Below, piece after piece: positions 22,427-34,117 of a stretch of 64,000 nt of DNA. The translations under genes and the position numbers were made by a program. This stretch comes from Chara braunii. Lineage: Eukaryota; Streptophyta; Charophyceae; Charales; Characeae. Position 1 is the stretch's first letter; the number at the start of each line of letters is the position of its first letter. Under the pieces are notes generated by a model. The model was not told the origin of the DNA and made no database searches. It saw nothing but the letters and a program-made list of their open reading frames with translations. Location: the NCBI GenBank assembly GCA_003427395.1, contig BFEA01000053.1, positions 1,247,327 to 1,311,326 of the forward strand, in the 5' to 3' direction.

Positions 22427-22519
22427 GGACCCGAACGTCGCCCGTCCTTGAGGCGCTGGACCCAAACGTCGCCCGTCCTTGAGGCGCTGGACCCGAACGT
22501 CGCCCGTCCCTGAGGCGCT
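22427..22519. repeat. 31-bp tandem repeat, three units
   Basis: Three near-identical 31-bp units (GGACCCGAACGTCGCCCGTC...) lie end to end. LTR copy 2 has a single unit at the same place (about 33,911), so the number changed after the copies separated. Confidence 0.9.
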
Positions 22520-22682
22520 GATCTCCTAGGAATTGGAACGATGGCGGTCGACTAGGACGTGATATTCCAAGCGTAAGAAAATCTCAATCAATCCTAGTCC
22601 CTTCTTTCAAAGACAATCAAGAGTTAATCGGACAAAATGTTTTCAAAAGAAGACTCAGGTCAACGTAAGTTGACTTATCAAC

Positions 22683-22695
22683 CTATATATATAAT
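22683..22695 (-). promoter_or_regulatory. LTR TATA box, copy 1
   Basis: The minus strand reads ATTATATATATAGG, in the position expected of an LTR promoter, upstream of a GC-rich R/U5-like stretch that leads to the primer binding site. It is conserved in copy 2. Confidence 0.5.
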
Positions 22696-24415
22696 CCAAA
22701 CATGCATACAACAAGGGTTGCCTTGACTTCAAACAACACTTATCAATAAAAGGATAAAAGCATGACTAACATGTGTAATGACGCTCAATTGGCGTTTGAT
22801 CAGAATATCTTCACTCTGTCTGCCAAGCGGCTTGACTGTCACGACTTTTTCGACTCGATGAGATGTGTTGCCAAATTCTTTCATTCCACCCTATACTAAC
22901 TGCTAACAAAGAATTGTTGGCATCCCAACGTCCAAGCAAGTTAAGATGCTATCGCTTCAGTGATGACCACGCCTTCACTCTAACTTTGGCGTGAATGTCA
23001 TCTGCAAGTAATCCGGTTACCACTATGCAAGTCAGCAACCGACTTGAACAACCGAACAATGAATGTCCCATTAAAGACGAGGACCTGCTTTCAAATTTTG
23101 TTTGTTGCTTTGGCCCTTGTTGACCCTATTGAAAAGGGTTGTTCTCGGACTCTAGCTATCCAAGTCTTACTTGTCGTATCGACCCTATTGGTCCTTGCTC
23201 TTTGTGGCGAGGCCAACCACGACAAGAGTGCCTACCCGCGCTTTGTTCCAACTGGTGACCATGAATCGAGCTTCTTGTGGCTCAATTCTTCATACACAAG
23301 TGACCCCTAAGACGACCACTATGGGGTATGCTATGACAGTTCCCCCTAACGCGAGGCGCTGAGGACTTAAGGTTTCGTGAGTAGGCGCATGTCCTTTCCC
23401 TAGGAGGTGGCCTGGGATACCCCTCGTCCTCGGCCCGAGCGAACCTCGGGTCTCAGAAGTCGGGCTGACTCCACCACAATAGCATGGTATCCCCCAGCAT
23501 ATGCGGTCCGCTCCGAGTCGATAGCAGGTTCGGCCCCGACGACAGCGAACCCCCGGCTCAGATGCCTCCTAGGAAAGGGAAACACGTCTACCATGGCTGC
23601 AAACGATCCCTCGCCGCCTTACATCAAGGGTAACTTAGACGAAGAGAAGAGATCGCAAAAGAGAAAATCATTCGGAAAGACGGGCATAGACAGAGAGGGT
23701 CATTCGGGAAAGAATGAGTATTCTCAGGAAAAGTCAATGTCGAATTGATTTTTTCTTCTTTGTGTGAATAAATTCCTTTTCGTCGTCTCCTGGTTGCCCT
23801 TCCCTTCAACAGGCATGCAGGTGAGCAACAGAAAACAAACATCATCCTCTCATTGCCATTGACATGGGCAGATTCCCTTTTTTCAGACATCCTTCTACCT
23901 ACCTGCACATCAGATCACACAAAAAGTTCAAAGAAGACAGTGCAAGTTCAAACTCATGTCAGACTTCCATTCACACGAGTAAACACACATTTCCTCGACC
24001 TTTTCAGTGAATGTCAAAAAAACAGGGTCAAGCAAAGTGCGGGTTCACACACAGGTGTGAAGGGGACTGAGTCAAAACTGACCTTGAGTAAAATTGAAGA
24101 GATAGTCCACTCAAGAAGACCGTGTAAAATATCGCACTCCAAAAAAGATAATCGTCACAACAAGTTGCCCGCAAAGCGATCTGCACCACCCCCTAGAGCG
24201 ATCGCTTGCCGCGACACCCTCTCAACACACTATCACACCCAACAATTTGACGGCGTCTCAGCGTCGTCGTCACACACCCCCAATTTCACTGCGCCACCAC
24301 GGCGTTGCACTCACACCACTTTCAAGCGCACCACCACTTTGCGGTACCTTCCCTGTGTCAATACCCAGTCACTGCTTTATATAGTCAGTGCAAGAATATT
24401 GTCGACTTCGCCGTG

Positions 24416-24830
24416 AAAAATTTGGCAGCGCTTCCGCACCACCGCCGTCAAACCCGCGCGATCGCCGAAAAATTTCGACAGCGCTTCCGCACCACTACCT
24501 AGAACGCACTGCTGCTGCCGCGAAAAATCGGCAGCGCTTCCGCACTACGGCCGTCAAACCCAATGCTGTCGCCGCAAATTTTCGGCAGCGCTTTCTCACT
24601 ACTGCCGACAAAGTGTTGCCATTGTCGTGCCAAACAGGCAGAGTCTCCCCTGCACTGCTTGTCGAAGACTTGTCACCGTCGTGCAAAACGGACAGAGTCT
24701 CTCTGCACCGCTTGCCGAAGACTTGGCGCTGGCAGAGTTTCCCCTGCACCGCTTACTGAAAAACCTGCCGCCACCGTCCAAAACGGGCAAAGTTTCCCTT
24801 GCACCGCTTGCGGGAAAAAACCTGCCACAA
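24416..24830. repeat. Two adjacent ~53-54-bp minisatellites in LTR copy 1
   Basis: The first array has four units keyed on CAGCGCTTCCGCAC (24,427, 24,480, 24,533, 24,587). The second is keyed on GGCAGAGTCTCCCCTGCAC (24,641, 24,695, a shortened unit at 24,735, and 24,790). Open frames through this region are repeat translations and differ between the copies. Confidence 0.85.
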
Positions 24831-25619
24831 ACAACAACACCTTCTGCTGCCACCCCGCAACACGGTGGCTATGGCAGCCTCTCCTCTCCTCACCTTGCTG
24901 AGATGCCGGCTATGGCTGTGCTTCACAACTATGGCCACCTCCAGCAATCCTCCTCCCTCACTTGCAGACCTCCACTCAGCTCCCTCTCACTCCACCAACA
25001 GCTCCTTCTCCAGCAGCCAGCATTCCCCCAAGCGTAATGGCAGCAGCACCAGCCACAAATGAATGCTGGTTGGCTGGCTATAGCTGGCTGGAGGCTGTGG
25101 GCAGCTGCTTTGCCCCCAGCCAAAACTTGGAATGAGGCCTGACCCTTGATCTCAGACGAGATCAAGGGCTGAGAAACTTGATGTTCCCCTAGGGGAACCA
25201 AGTTCCAGGCCTTGGTAATGCTCTGGCCGCTACCCCCGGCCAGATGCAGCCCTAAATGGCTGTATATAGCCAAGTAGAGCAGATTGTTGAAGTTCAACAG
25301 TTTGCTATTAACCTAGAGTCCAGATGCTTCTACCCCTGCATCTGGCCCTGCGTCACGATTAGATTCGCAACGCTCATTTTTTTTTTTTTTTTACTTTATC
25401 CCCTCCCCTCTCGTTTTTCTGTGCAGGGGGCAACTCGCCGTTCAAAACGAACGGCCACCCCCTTAGTCTTTTTCCAGAGCAAAAATAGAGCCAAGCTCAG
25501 CAGGGGCTTCTTTCCCCTGCCCTGCGCCTGTATGCGGTGCAAATGTGCACCTGGTACAGGCGTGGCGGTCCAAGAGAGCAGCCCGTTTCCAAACGAACAG
25601 GCACTCTCTGATGGGTCCT

Positions 25620-25620
<1 letters not shown>

Positions 25621-25654
<34 letters not shown>
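25621..25654. repeat. (CT)n microsatellite
   Basis: Seventeen CT units lie inside LTR copy 1. The matching place in copy 2 (37,046-37,140) has a longer CT tract plus an added GT tract. Confidence 0.95.
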
Positions 25655-25657
<3 letters not shown>

Positions 25658-26376
25658 CATCCCGACAGTCGCAACCGCTGCCAGCTATAGGCGAGTTGTC
25701 AGGTAGCCCTCCTGAGAGAGAGGCAAACTAAACCCAAACGTGTGCAGCAAAAAAAAGAAAGAAAAAAACTCACGCCCAGAATCTAGCCACATTTTCGTGG
25801 CAGATTCGTCTGATTTTGGTCATCCTATTGCTGAGATGACAGCCCGATAGTCAAAAACGAACGGGCGCTTACTAATTTCTATTAAAAAAAAAAGAAATCA
25901 ACGAAAAACAAGAAAATCTAAAACGAATCTAAAAAGAAAAAGAAAAAAAAAAAAAAACGAAAAGAATAAAAAAGTTCTTTTAAAACAGTCGTCCGTTTTT
26001 CAGGGCGCTGTCACGTTTACAGGGCTGAAGTGCCTCAGGCACTTCCAAGGGCGCCAAGTGCCGCTTCAGTTTAGTTTTTTATTTATTTTTTTTATTTTTT
26101 TTTTAGTGGTTTTATACATTCATTTTTAGCCAACCGGCACGTCAAGTCTCGTGGCCTCTCGGCCACAAACAACCAACCCGCAAGGGCATGGTTCCACTAG
26201 CAAAGAGGATCGGATCGAATGCCTGAATCTGAACGATGTTACGGAGATGTGCAGGAAATCGAGATTGAACTACTTTTCTGCATCTCTGCTTAAAACACAT
26301 CCAGATTCAGGAGCTCGATCCTATCCTTTTTGCTGGTGGGACCTCAACCCTAAAGAACCCTCGTTCTTCTTTCTTT

Positions 26377-26381
<5 letters not shown>

Positions 26382-26436
<55 letters not shown>

Positions 26437-26515
26437 TTTATTTTTTTTAAAAATTTTTTTTTTTTTTTTTTTATGGGGGCCCCCCCAAATTTTAAAAATT
26501 TTTAAAAAAAATATG

Positions 26516-26553
<38 letters not shown>
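26382..26553. repeat. A/T homopolymer block, possibly mis-assembled
   Basis: A run of about 51 A is followed by alternating T and A blocks, a G5C7 step (ATGGGGGCCCCCCC) and a further 35-40 A. Copy 2 has only short A/T runs here (37,860-37,910). The pattern looks like consensus error across a homopolymer. Confidence 0.7.
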
Positions 26554-26558
<5 letters not shown>

Positions 26559-27084
26559 ACTTTTCGATTTATGCGTGTCATCCTTGAAAGCGCAAGGGCT
26601 ACTTTGATCAGTGTGTGGCAGATCTCAGCCGCGCGATTTTGAGGATCGCGCGGCCGAGATTGGCCGCGGCCAACTGCCTTGGGCTGCTCCAAAAGGATCT
26701 AGCCTGGTAGGATGATTGCAGCCGGGCTTGATTCCGGTACCTGCCAGGTAAGAGCCCTGTGCGATAACCTACTGGGCTAGCTCCTATCACGACAGTGATA
26801 GGAACAACTCTCCGATATGAAGAGCTCGCCCAGTCAGGTTTCCCCCATACCGTGACCTTGCAGGCTTTGCCTACCAGTAGCCTTGCGGGACCAGCCTGCC
26901 TGCGACCCTGCAGGCCTCGCCTGGTTGTGGCCTTGCATACTCAGCTGGCCACGTGACCTTGGCATCGGCCTGTCAACCCTCTGGCTCGATGTTCCTATTC
27001 CCTCTGCGTCACGGCTCTATTCCCCGCGCACCCTAACCTTGAAAAACTCGGGAAGAAACCCTCACAGAGGTTTCTGTCCCGACA

Positions 27085-27898
27085 TCCTTCCCCGCCCCCA
27101 TTAAGCGACGTCCTTGTCGCTTACCATAGGCAATACAATTGGATGTTTTTATAAGATATCACCAAATATGTCATATAATCATAATACGTGTAGAATCAAT
27201 CCAGATCTTCCATACTCATTTGTGACAAGCGACGTTTCCGTCGTTCATCTTTCTTTCCTTTTATAATCATCTGGATACTCTTTTATGAAATACTTAATGT
27301 ATATTTCATTACTTACAATACGTTCAAACGTTGACTTACTTTCAAACATAACAGAGGCTTACTTTCAAGCCTTAAACAGACAGAGGCTTTACTTCCAAGC
27401 CTTTAGCAGACAAAGGCTTACTTTCAAGCCTTATAATTCTTTCGAACGTTCCTTCAAAATCACTTCCATTCAGTCACGATTTGGAATGGGGCCAGAAATA
27501 ACCTCTGGCAGACCTTTCCTCGGAATCTGGAATCCACTGTTGGTTTTACCCAACCTGAGGAATTACAAGAACATTTTAGAAGAATGATCCCAGCATCATC
27601 CCACTGGCGGCCACTAATCTTTTTTTTTATCTCTCATAGACGGGTTAGGCTTATCCCCCTTATGGAACTCTCTTCAGGCTATAACCCCCTTGTCTAGGTC
27701 TCGTCAGGCTTAAACCCCTGCGGGTCTTTCATCCGTACAACACATACTGCCATAAATTTAACCTGGGTCTCTCGTGTTCATGGGGATGCATTCCCATCAC
27801 CTCAGCATGTCTCCCGCTGCCAGGAGTTTAACATGGGCCTCCCACGAAACACAAGGATACTTACACTATACTACAGCATGTGCCGTTGTGAGGAAACT
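27085..27898. other. 814 bp present only in LTR copy 1
   Basis: The flanks join seamlessly in copy 2 (...GTCCCGACA / CGGGGAGGGG...). The segment has two short GCGACG hairpin motifs (AAGCGACGTCCTTGTCGCTT near 27,104, and one near 27,229). It also has three tandem ~32-bp units containing AGGCTT...AAGCCT palindromes (27,352-27,440). I see no inverted termini or target duplication, so an insertion here and a deletion in copy 2 remain open. No gene is seen. Confidence 0.5.
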
Positions 27899-28000
27899 CG
27901 GGGAGGGGTCGCCCACTGTTCGCTGAAGCCAAGGGCAACAACGCCTGTCACTCGCTGCGTCCGCTTCCGAGGTCCTGAGCGATCAGTAGGGGGTCGGGGT

Positions 28001-29039
28001 TTGCGTTGCCTGTCACGCTCCGCCTATCTGTACAAAACTTAGACTTCCCGTACGGTTTACAGGTGATGTTAAAATCCAAATATAAATAAATTTCTGTGTA
28101 TTAACTTGTCGATCAGCGATCAAGCCTCAATTTGTCCATACAGACTTCCCAGGAATAAATTGCAGTACAAGGCGAGACAATACAATACTTCAGAAAGAGA
28201 AACTAGGTGTTTTTGAGTTTTACCTCAGCAAATGCCAACAGACACACCCTTCGGATTGCCAGTGCATTTCTAGTTGACCCGAGTGGCTAATTCTTCACTC
28301 GCAGTCTGCCCTTAGGGCTTCTGTTCCAAAGTCAGATGGCGGAGGTGGATGTGATACTGTTGGTAAAACCCTCAAGCTGACAACCCCAATCACAAAATTC
28401 AAAAATTTGCAGTGTACTTGTATCGATAAGGGCGACATCAAATCATCAGCCCTAGAGGATGGTCATAATCAATCTTAGTTTCCATGTTGTTTCGAGGCAT
28501 TTAACAAGTTTTTTGTTTGGAAATTGATGACCGAATAAATTGAAGCACACCCAGTAAGTGGGTAAGGTCAAGGTCAAGTTAGGTGACGTTTCCTCCCATT
28601 CACACCAGGCAAATAGATTCCATTAGCATACACTTCCCATCTCACACCCTCTCGGACCCTCAGTCCATTCTCTTCCTCCCCATGCAGTTCCTGTCTCTCA
28701 CTTTCAGTCTTTCTGTTTATTCTCGTCTTCCCCGTTCGTCCTCTGATTCTTACCGATCAAGGAACCTCACTTAAGGAGCAGCCATGGGTTTACCCCCGAG
28801 TTCAGGTTTGGGAGGGGCATGAGTGTCAATTACCAGCTTTGTTTTCGGCTACACTGACATACTGGTTCGCGATCACCATCAGCGATCGTCAGTTTGCCAG
28901 CGTCTGAACTCAACTCTTGTAAGAGTAATCGAACCGTCAGACAGTTCGGGTTGAGTTTATCACCAATCCCACTTGAATCTCAGCGGTACTGAAGTGCTCA
29001 ATGTTTTGGAGGTTGACTATCTGGACGACTGTCGTATTT
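28001..29039. other. Internal region next to LTR copy 1, no gene
   Basis: Pyrimidine-rich sequence at about 28,580-28,760 is the only compositional feature. A minus-strand frame at 28,937-29,152 (71 codons) has ordinary composition but no recognised motif. Confidence 0.4.
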
Positions 29040-29440
29040 GAGAAACTGCACGTTCGTGCCAGCGTTTGGATAGACAACTTTGTTAGTGTATTGGTTTCTT
29101 CTCCCAACTGGGACTTTTGTAGATCAGCGGATGTGTTCCCTTGATGAACCATAGGTCACTTGAATTATAGTGCACCAGATGATGACTTCTCAATGCTCGT
29201 TGATTCAGCAGTCACTTACGTTTTAGTTGCTTGATGGTGCGCTCTGGATACTTGTGGGTTCAGCAGTCGCTTGAATTGTAGTGAGACAGCAGGTGTGTTT
29301 TCAATGGTTGTGGAACCTGCAGTCGCTTGAATTTTAGTAGAGCAGAAAATGAATTCTCTGTGTTTGTTGAACCGGCATTCTCTTGAATTTTTCCGGGCCA
29401 GGGGAAGTGTTCTCTTGATGATTATCGGACCAGTTCTCTT
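29040..29440. repeat. 56-bp minisatellite
   Basis: Units keyed on CAGTCGCTTGAATTGTAG start at 29,155, 29,211, 29,266, 29,322 and about 29,377. Spacing is 55-56 bases, with degenerate units on the left. The overlapping 81-codon minus-strand frame (29,216-29,461) is a translation of this array. Confidence 0.8.
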
Positions 29441-30227
29441 TGCTTGCCCTAACTTTCCCAAGCACCGAGCAGGTCTTCACCCCTCACACTTCAACTGTTC
29501 CCTCACACACTCACTCCTCGTTAATTAGATCAAGAGGGATGGCTGCACTCTGCTGCCATCTTCCCTCAACAGGCGTAAAGCCTTAGATAGGGGTCACTCA
29601 GAGTGCTCACCCAGCGAGCCCGCTCTCTCCCTTGTTGCTCCGGTCATTCCTCACTCGCGTGTCTTAGCTCGCCCCTTCTCTCCCGTCTCTCTCTTTCTCG
29701 CGCCGTCTCTTAGCTTTCCCGCTTAATGGCTGGTCACCCACACATTGACAATCTGTGAAAGGACACTCTATGCACCTCAAAGATTCAGGCTGCGTTGAGC
29801 TTACCGTTTGTCAGACATATCATCTCGTCAATCTTCTGAGTAATGGCTGTAATATTTATTTATGATTTAATTACTTCCGACCAGTTCGAACAGGCGACTG
29901 TAAAGGGTCGTCGACATATCGTTTTCGCTTCGAAACAAAGCGGGTAGGCAGAATCCGAACGCGACTGAAGCCGGGATGCTTCCCACAAGATGTGAAGGGT
30001 CATATTTACCTTGTAGAAAGTACACTATTTTACTGGATTGTGTATGAGGCGCTAGCTGGTCTGGCGGTCGGCGCTGCTGAACTCCGATGGACCTGACATT
30101 AGCCAGTGGTCACTCCCCCTTTGAGAAGAGTGAGTGCCTTCGGATTCTCTCGCTGATACACTTGTACACACTCTCTGGACCTCTCTACTCACACTTAGTC
30201 TCTCTCTCTCTCAATCAGACTTTATCC

Positions 30228-30232
<5 letters not shown>
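29441..30232. other. Spacer with no gene seen
   Basis: Unique sequence with a CT-rich part near 29,620-29,720. The plus-strand frame starting at 30,087 runs straight into a CT microsatellite and is not supported. Confidence 0.4.

Positions 30233-30323
<91 letters not shown>
30233..30323. repeat. (CT)n microsatellite
   Basis: About 45 CT units with one interruption. The Ser-Leu frames through it are artefacts. Confidence 0.95.
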
Positions 30324-30326
<3 letters not shown>

Positions 30327-30739
30327 GCTCCTAAGAGCAAAGGGGTATGGAAGTGTTTCAACTTCTCAGTTACGCTCACCTGGGGTCAGAGGCAGCGCTC
30401 ATCGGGTACAGTCTCCCCTCCGCTTAAGCGGGCTTCTCGCCCGATTGCCCTTGAGCAGCGCAGCGTTTCGCCGCTCCATGCACGAGGCTCCTCTCGTCTT
30501 TCCCCTCCTCTCTTTGATGACTTCCGTAACCACTTCCCCACCGCCGTGGCGAGGGCGAGGGACACCTTGCACGACTTTCCTAATCCCCCTCTGTCCACTG
30601 TCCCCGCCTGCATACGTACTGTGACGCGGGCTGGGTACACCGTGCATACCTCCCCTGCTCTCTAGTCCCCTTTCCCTTTATGGTTTTCCCGCACAGGTGA
30701 ACGTGGTCTTTCCTCCTCCCAGGTCCAATCCGTAGGCCT

Positions 30740-31440
30740 TCGTAGGCTGAAGGTAAAAGCAGGGGCAGGCCCAGCACTGGTGCAATGGAACCCATATACA
30801 GTCTCAGCGGGACCTGCCACTGAAACCTGCTATAAAAATAAAGCCAGATACTTCCGTATGGCAGGTACTCATACCAATCTGTCACTTTTGCGCTCCAAAG
30901 CCAACCACGGTACTTAAAAGCAATTGTATTATGCCAGTTACCAACACAAAAGCCGAACCGCGGTCCAGCTGTTGCTCCCAACACCCAGNTACCATGCTTG
31001 TTCCGTATCTGTCCCGGATCAGAATGTCGGGCCGAACCAGAAATAGCCTCTTGACAATTNTGAGNTGTNAACACNGAACTGAGAATAAATCACTGCGAAC
31101 CTGAAAGTGATGTAGTGATGTGTATCATACCGATGNCGGATACNGTAGAAAACTGAAAAACCAGGGTAGTACCGAACCTATTCCGGACCTGAAGCAAACT
31201 GCCGCCAAGGTTCCAAACCTGGAAAAACTGTCGTAGTGGCCCCGGNCCTGAGAATAAATCACCGNAGCTGTCCCGAACCTGAAAATAAGTCACCTTAGTG
31301 AAACANNTGTCACCGGGCCTATACCGTACCTGAAGCACGTCAGACACCGTAGGACCTAGCCACCCCGTATCAACCCTCGTATCCGTACCGCACCAAACAC
31401 CATAGTCGACCCAAGGCAGCACCTGTCCCTGCGACCTCCG
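30740..31440. repeat. Degenerate tandem array with ambiguous bases
   Basis: Motifs such as CCTGAGAATAAATCAC, GAACCTGAAA and CCGGGCCTATACCGTACCTGAAG recur at loose intervals of about 60-75 bp. Single Ns (for example 30,989 and around 31,060-31,310) cluster here, as expected if reads from several units were collapsed. A related CCAGTGTC/CCGGTA-type array occurs at about 41,950-42,290. Confidence 0.55.
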
Positions 31441-32403
31441 CTCTCAGAACATCCCAACTGCGATAAGGTTAGTAATCAAGCAAACCAGCGAAAACGACGC
31501 AGGGAGCCTCGGTCATCGGCAGTAGTGAAAACTGATAAAATTCGGGGAAAATGCTCAATCCGGGATCAGGGCTGATGGCGGGTGACCAAAGCGAAATTAG
31601 CCCAATCTCCCAATAGTCATGGGTTCCCGTCCCTTTTATCGTTTTTAATCATTCTCCCCTTTCCTTAATTCTGTTGTCGGAAATAGTAAATTAATCGTAA
31701 GTTCCATAAAATTCAATCCCGGGAAAGTTTAAATAAATGACCGAATTCCTTGTGTTTCTTTTCTCTTTTACGATTTTTAATTTTTTTTCTATGTTTTTAA
31801 TTTAATTGTCGGGAAAATAAAATAACAACGGTATTCCCCCTAGAATTAAATGCTGTGAAAAAATGAAGAAATTAGGGGATATTATGTCTTTCCCTTCTCG
31901 CCTACTGGTCCTAACCCCTCTTCCCACCTTTAATTATGGTACTAAAATAGACAAAAATTTGAGGCNCCATTTCGNCCCGGTNGTATGCTGCAAAAACGTT
32001 GCGGCGAGGTCAACTCCCTTGATNCCTCTCCGCGGCAGGTCAATCCCGGTCTAACCCTCGGAACGGTCGGAAATGGCAGTCCCTAGACATGCCGAGTCCG
32101 GTCACCCATCTCGCCATCTTTGAGGGTTACTCATAAAGCTCAGTGCGCCCAAAATCAGGGGTGCCCTGAGTTCCCCTAATTTTTGCTGCCTGGTCATACG
32201 AGACTTCCATCAAAACACGGATTTGCCCCTTAGCCTAAGTCGCAAAACTGCGGATCTCAGGCGGCGCACTGCCTGTGGCCGCCTGACACCGTTACCATCC
32301 TAGAGAGAAATCACCCTTCCCAAAGTCCTTGTCCAGTCCGGCTAGTTCTCACTCCAACTTAATTGTCATGCACGATTTATCTCCTATGTGTTTTGTGAAT
32401 GCG
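31441..32403. other. AT-rich spacer similar to 42,300-42,760
   Basis: Stretches such as TTTTCTCTTT-TTTTTAATTTTTTT and AAATAAATGACCGAATTCC resemble 42,430-42,600 loosely, and both follow a related minisatellite. The pair may be diverged copies of one repeat. No gene is seen. Confidence 0.35.
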
Positions 32404-32790
32404 TCAAGGAGTGGTGTAATCCATAAAGGAAAACATCTCGACGTCAAGCCCCGCTTTAGACTTGAGCCTCACCTCTTTCTCTCTTATTCTGGTGTCTTTG
32501 ACGTTGTCAGTCTGTTGCATATAGAGTAGAACTGCCCCACCTATCATGATCAGGGTTGACCAAACCCTGACCATGGAGGCAAGGTGACCATTCTTGGTGA
32601 AAGGTCGGGTGGTCACTCCTCCCTTTATGTCAACAACAGTCGCCTAGTCCACAGGCAATGTCATAACAAGATCTAAAACACCTTCATCCCTTTTAACGAT
32701 AGTGTAGTCACCCCCCTCGAAAGGAGAGATAACAACTTCCCACTATGGACCAGGAACAAAGTTCCGGCGCAGCCTCACTATTGCATACTG
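32404..32790 (-). pseudogene. Hypothetical membrane-segment ORF remnant
   Basis: One minus-strand frame reads from about 32,785 to the TGA at 32,404. It is broken by two TAG stops (FVPGP*WEVV and LPVD*ATVV). The longest open part has 70 codons. It contains a hydrophobic stretch, VWSTLIMIGGAVLLYM, that could span a membrane, followed by a charged region (DTRIREKEVRLKSKAG). It lies in the putative internal region of the LARD-like element, on that element's strand. No family is recognised. Confidence 0.3.
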
Positions 32791-33545
32791 AGCTCACAAC
32801 ACTAGGATTCCTCAATGCATGACAATTGACACAAAACCAAGTCATAAGGCAAAATAAATAATCGAATCACATGTTTGACGGTAACACGCAGGCATATGAC
32901 CCAAGTACACATCATCTCCTTAGGCTTATACTTACAAAATCTCACATTCATAACCAAATACACAGAGTCTCACAATCATATCATAATCTCATCAAGACAA
33001 GATAACAATGAAACACTCATTACAACAAAATGAACGAGGACACGATTCACAACAAATATCACAAATACTTTTACTCGAATAAAATCAATTCACCCCTCAT
33101 ATAAAAAAAACTCATACAAGGTCGAAATCTATAATAATTATTTAATAAAACCATATGGATTCAATCACCAATACTCATCAAGCATTACGAAAAAAGTCAA
33201 CAATAGTGACTGAAATTACAAAAACTATAAAATAAAACCCTAGTCGACCTATGGCTGGCATACCACCACATCTGGAAAGCTAGCACAAACTCAGCAACCT
33301 CATTACCTTCAAAAAGGGAACACGGGTGAGCAAATGCTCCCTTCGTCATTGTATCATCCTGCAAAAGTCATAGCTTATATTAATAATCAATCGATAAAAT
33401 TCATAAAGATAAAGCTTATTTCGCTTTCAACGATATTTAACCCAAACCCACATAGATACTTTACCACAATGGATTTATAATTCTCATCAAAAGTATTAAA
33501 TCACCCGAGTGTCGTTCCACCAGGGACAACGGTAGTTTGCCGTTA
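32791..33545. other. A-rich, gene-free region next to the primer binding site
   Basis: AT-rich sequence with many short ACA/ATC motifs and no frame of note. On the minus strand it is the leader that would follow the primer binding site of the LARD-like element. Confidence 0.45.
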
Positions 33546-33563
33546 TCCCCGACAACGGCGCCA
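33546..33563 (-). promoter_or_regulatory. tRNA-Asp-type primer binding site, copy 2
   Basis: TCCCCGACAACGGCGCCA on the plus strand differs from the tRNA-Asp 3' end by one base. It is two bases from the TG that opens LTR copy 2 (minus strand: ...GACA-GG-TGGCGCCGTTGTCGGGGA), the canonical spacing. Confidence 0.8.
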
Positions 33564-34104
33564 CCTGTCGAGCGCATCGGCCCCTGCGCGAGCTAGGGCC
33601 CTCCCGGCCGCGTCACGCAGGAGAAACTTAGGCTTTCAACTTTTTAGAAACAACTCGAGGACGACACGGTAACCCGCATCGCTCCGACCGAGTGCACCAA
33701 CTGTACATTCCGCGGTCCCCTATGACATGATAGGTTCTCGCGGGGCATAGCTTACCTTCCTTAAGAGGCTGTCATCACCCTTTGGGGCGTATAACCGCCG
33801 AGCTACCGACCCACATGCAAAGACTTTTATAATGCAATTGCAGAGGTAGGCCGACCGAAGGCATTTGCTCCTTCGTTGTAGCATAGGTACGCATGGTTGA
33901 ACGCCAAAGTGGACCCGAACGCCGCCCATCCTTGAGGCGCTGATCTCCCAGGAATTGGAACGACGTCGGTCGACTAGGACGTGATATTCCAAGCTTAAGA
34001 AAATCTCAATCAATCCTTGTCCCCTCTTTCAAAGACAATCAAGAGTTGATCAGACAAAATGTTTTCAAAAGAAGACTCAGGTCAACGTAAGTTGACTTAT
34101 AAAC

Positions 34105-34117
34105 CTATATATATAAT
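34105..34117 (-). promoter_or_regulatory. LTR TATA box, copy 2
   Basis: ATTATATATATAGG on the minus strand, conserved with copy 1 and about 540 bases from the LTR edge. The difference in distance from copy 1 is mostly the two missing 31-bp units. Confidence 0.5.

Larger units (their letters stand above)
22071..28000 (-). mobile_element. Giant LTR-like repeat, copy 1
   Basis: This block is matched, in the same orientation, by 33,566-39,030. On the minus strand its end reads ...GCTTGACA next to a primer binding site, and a TATA box lies about 610 bases inside, so it has the layout of an LTR. About 5 kb is shared. An extra 814 bases (27,085-27,898) are absent from copy 2, and copy 2 has an extra ~450 bases of its own. 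It holds minisatellites, a CT tract and AT homopolymers but no credible protein. The far (5') boundary is approximate. An LTR this long is unusual but known from Ogre and LARD elements. Confidence 0.6.

Noticed and set aside
24388-25037. Overlapping frames in the LTR minisatellites (both LTR copies)
   Set aside because: All three frames stay open because the unit length shifts phase and stops are rare in it. The sequence differs between copies without sign of protein conservation.
30087-30665. Plus-strand frame of 192 codons
   Set aside because: Half of it is a CT microsatellite; the ends have no homologous copy or motif.
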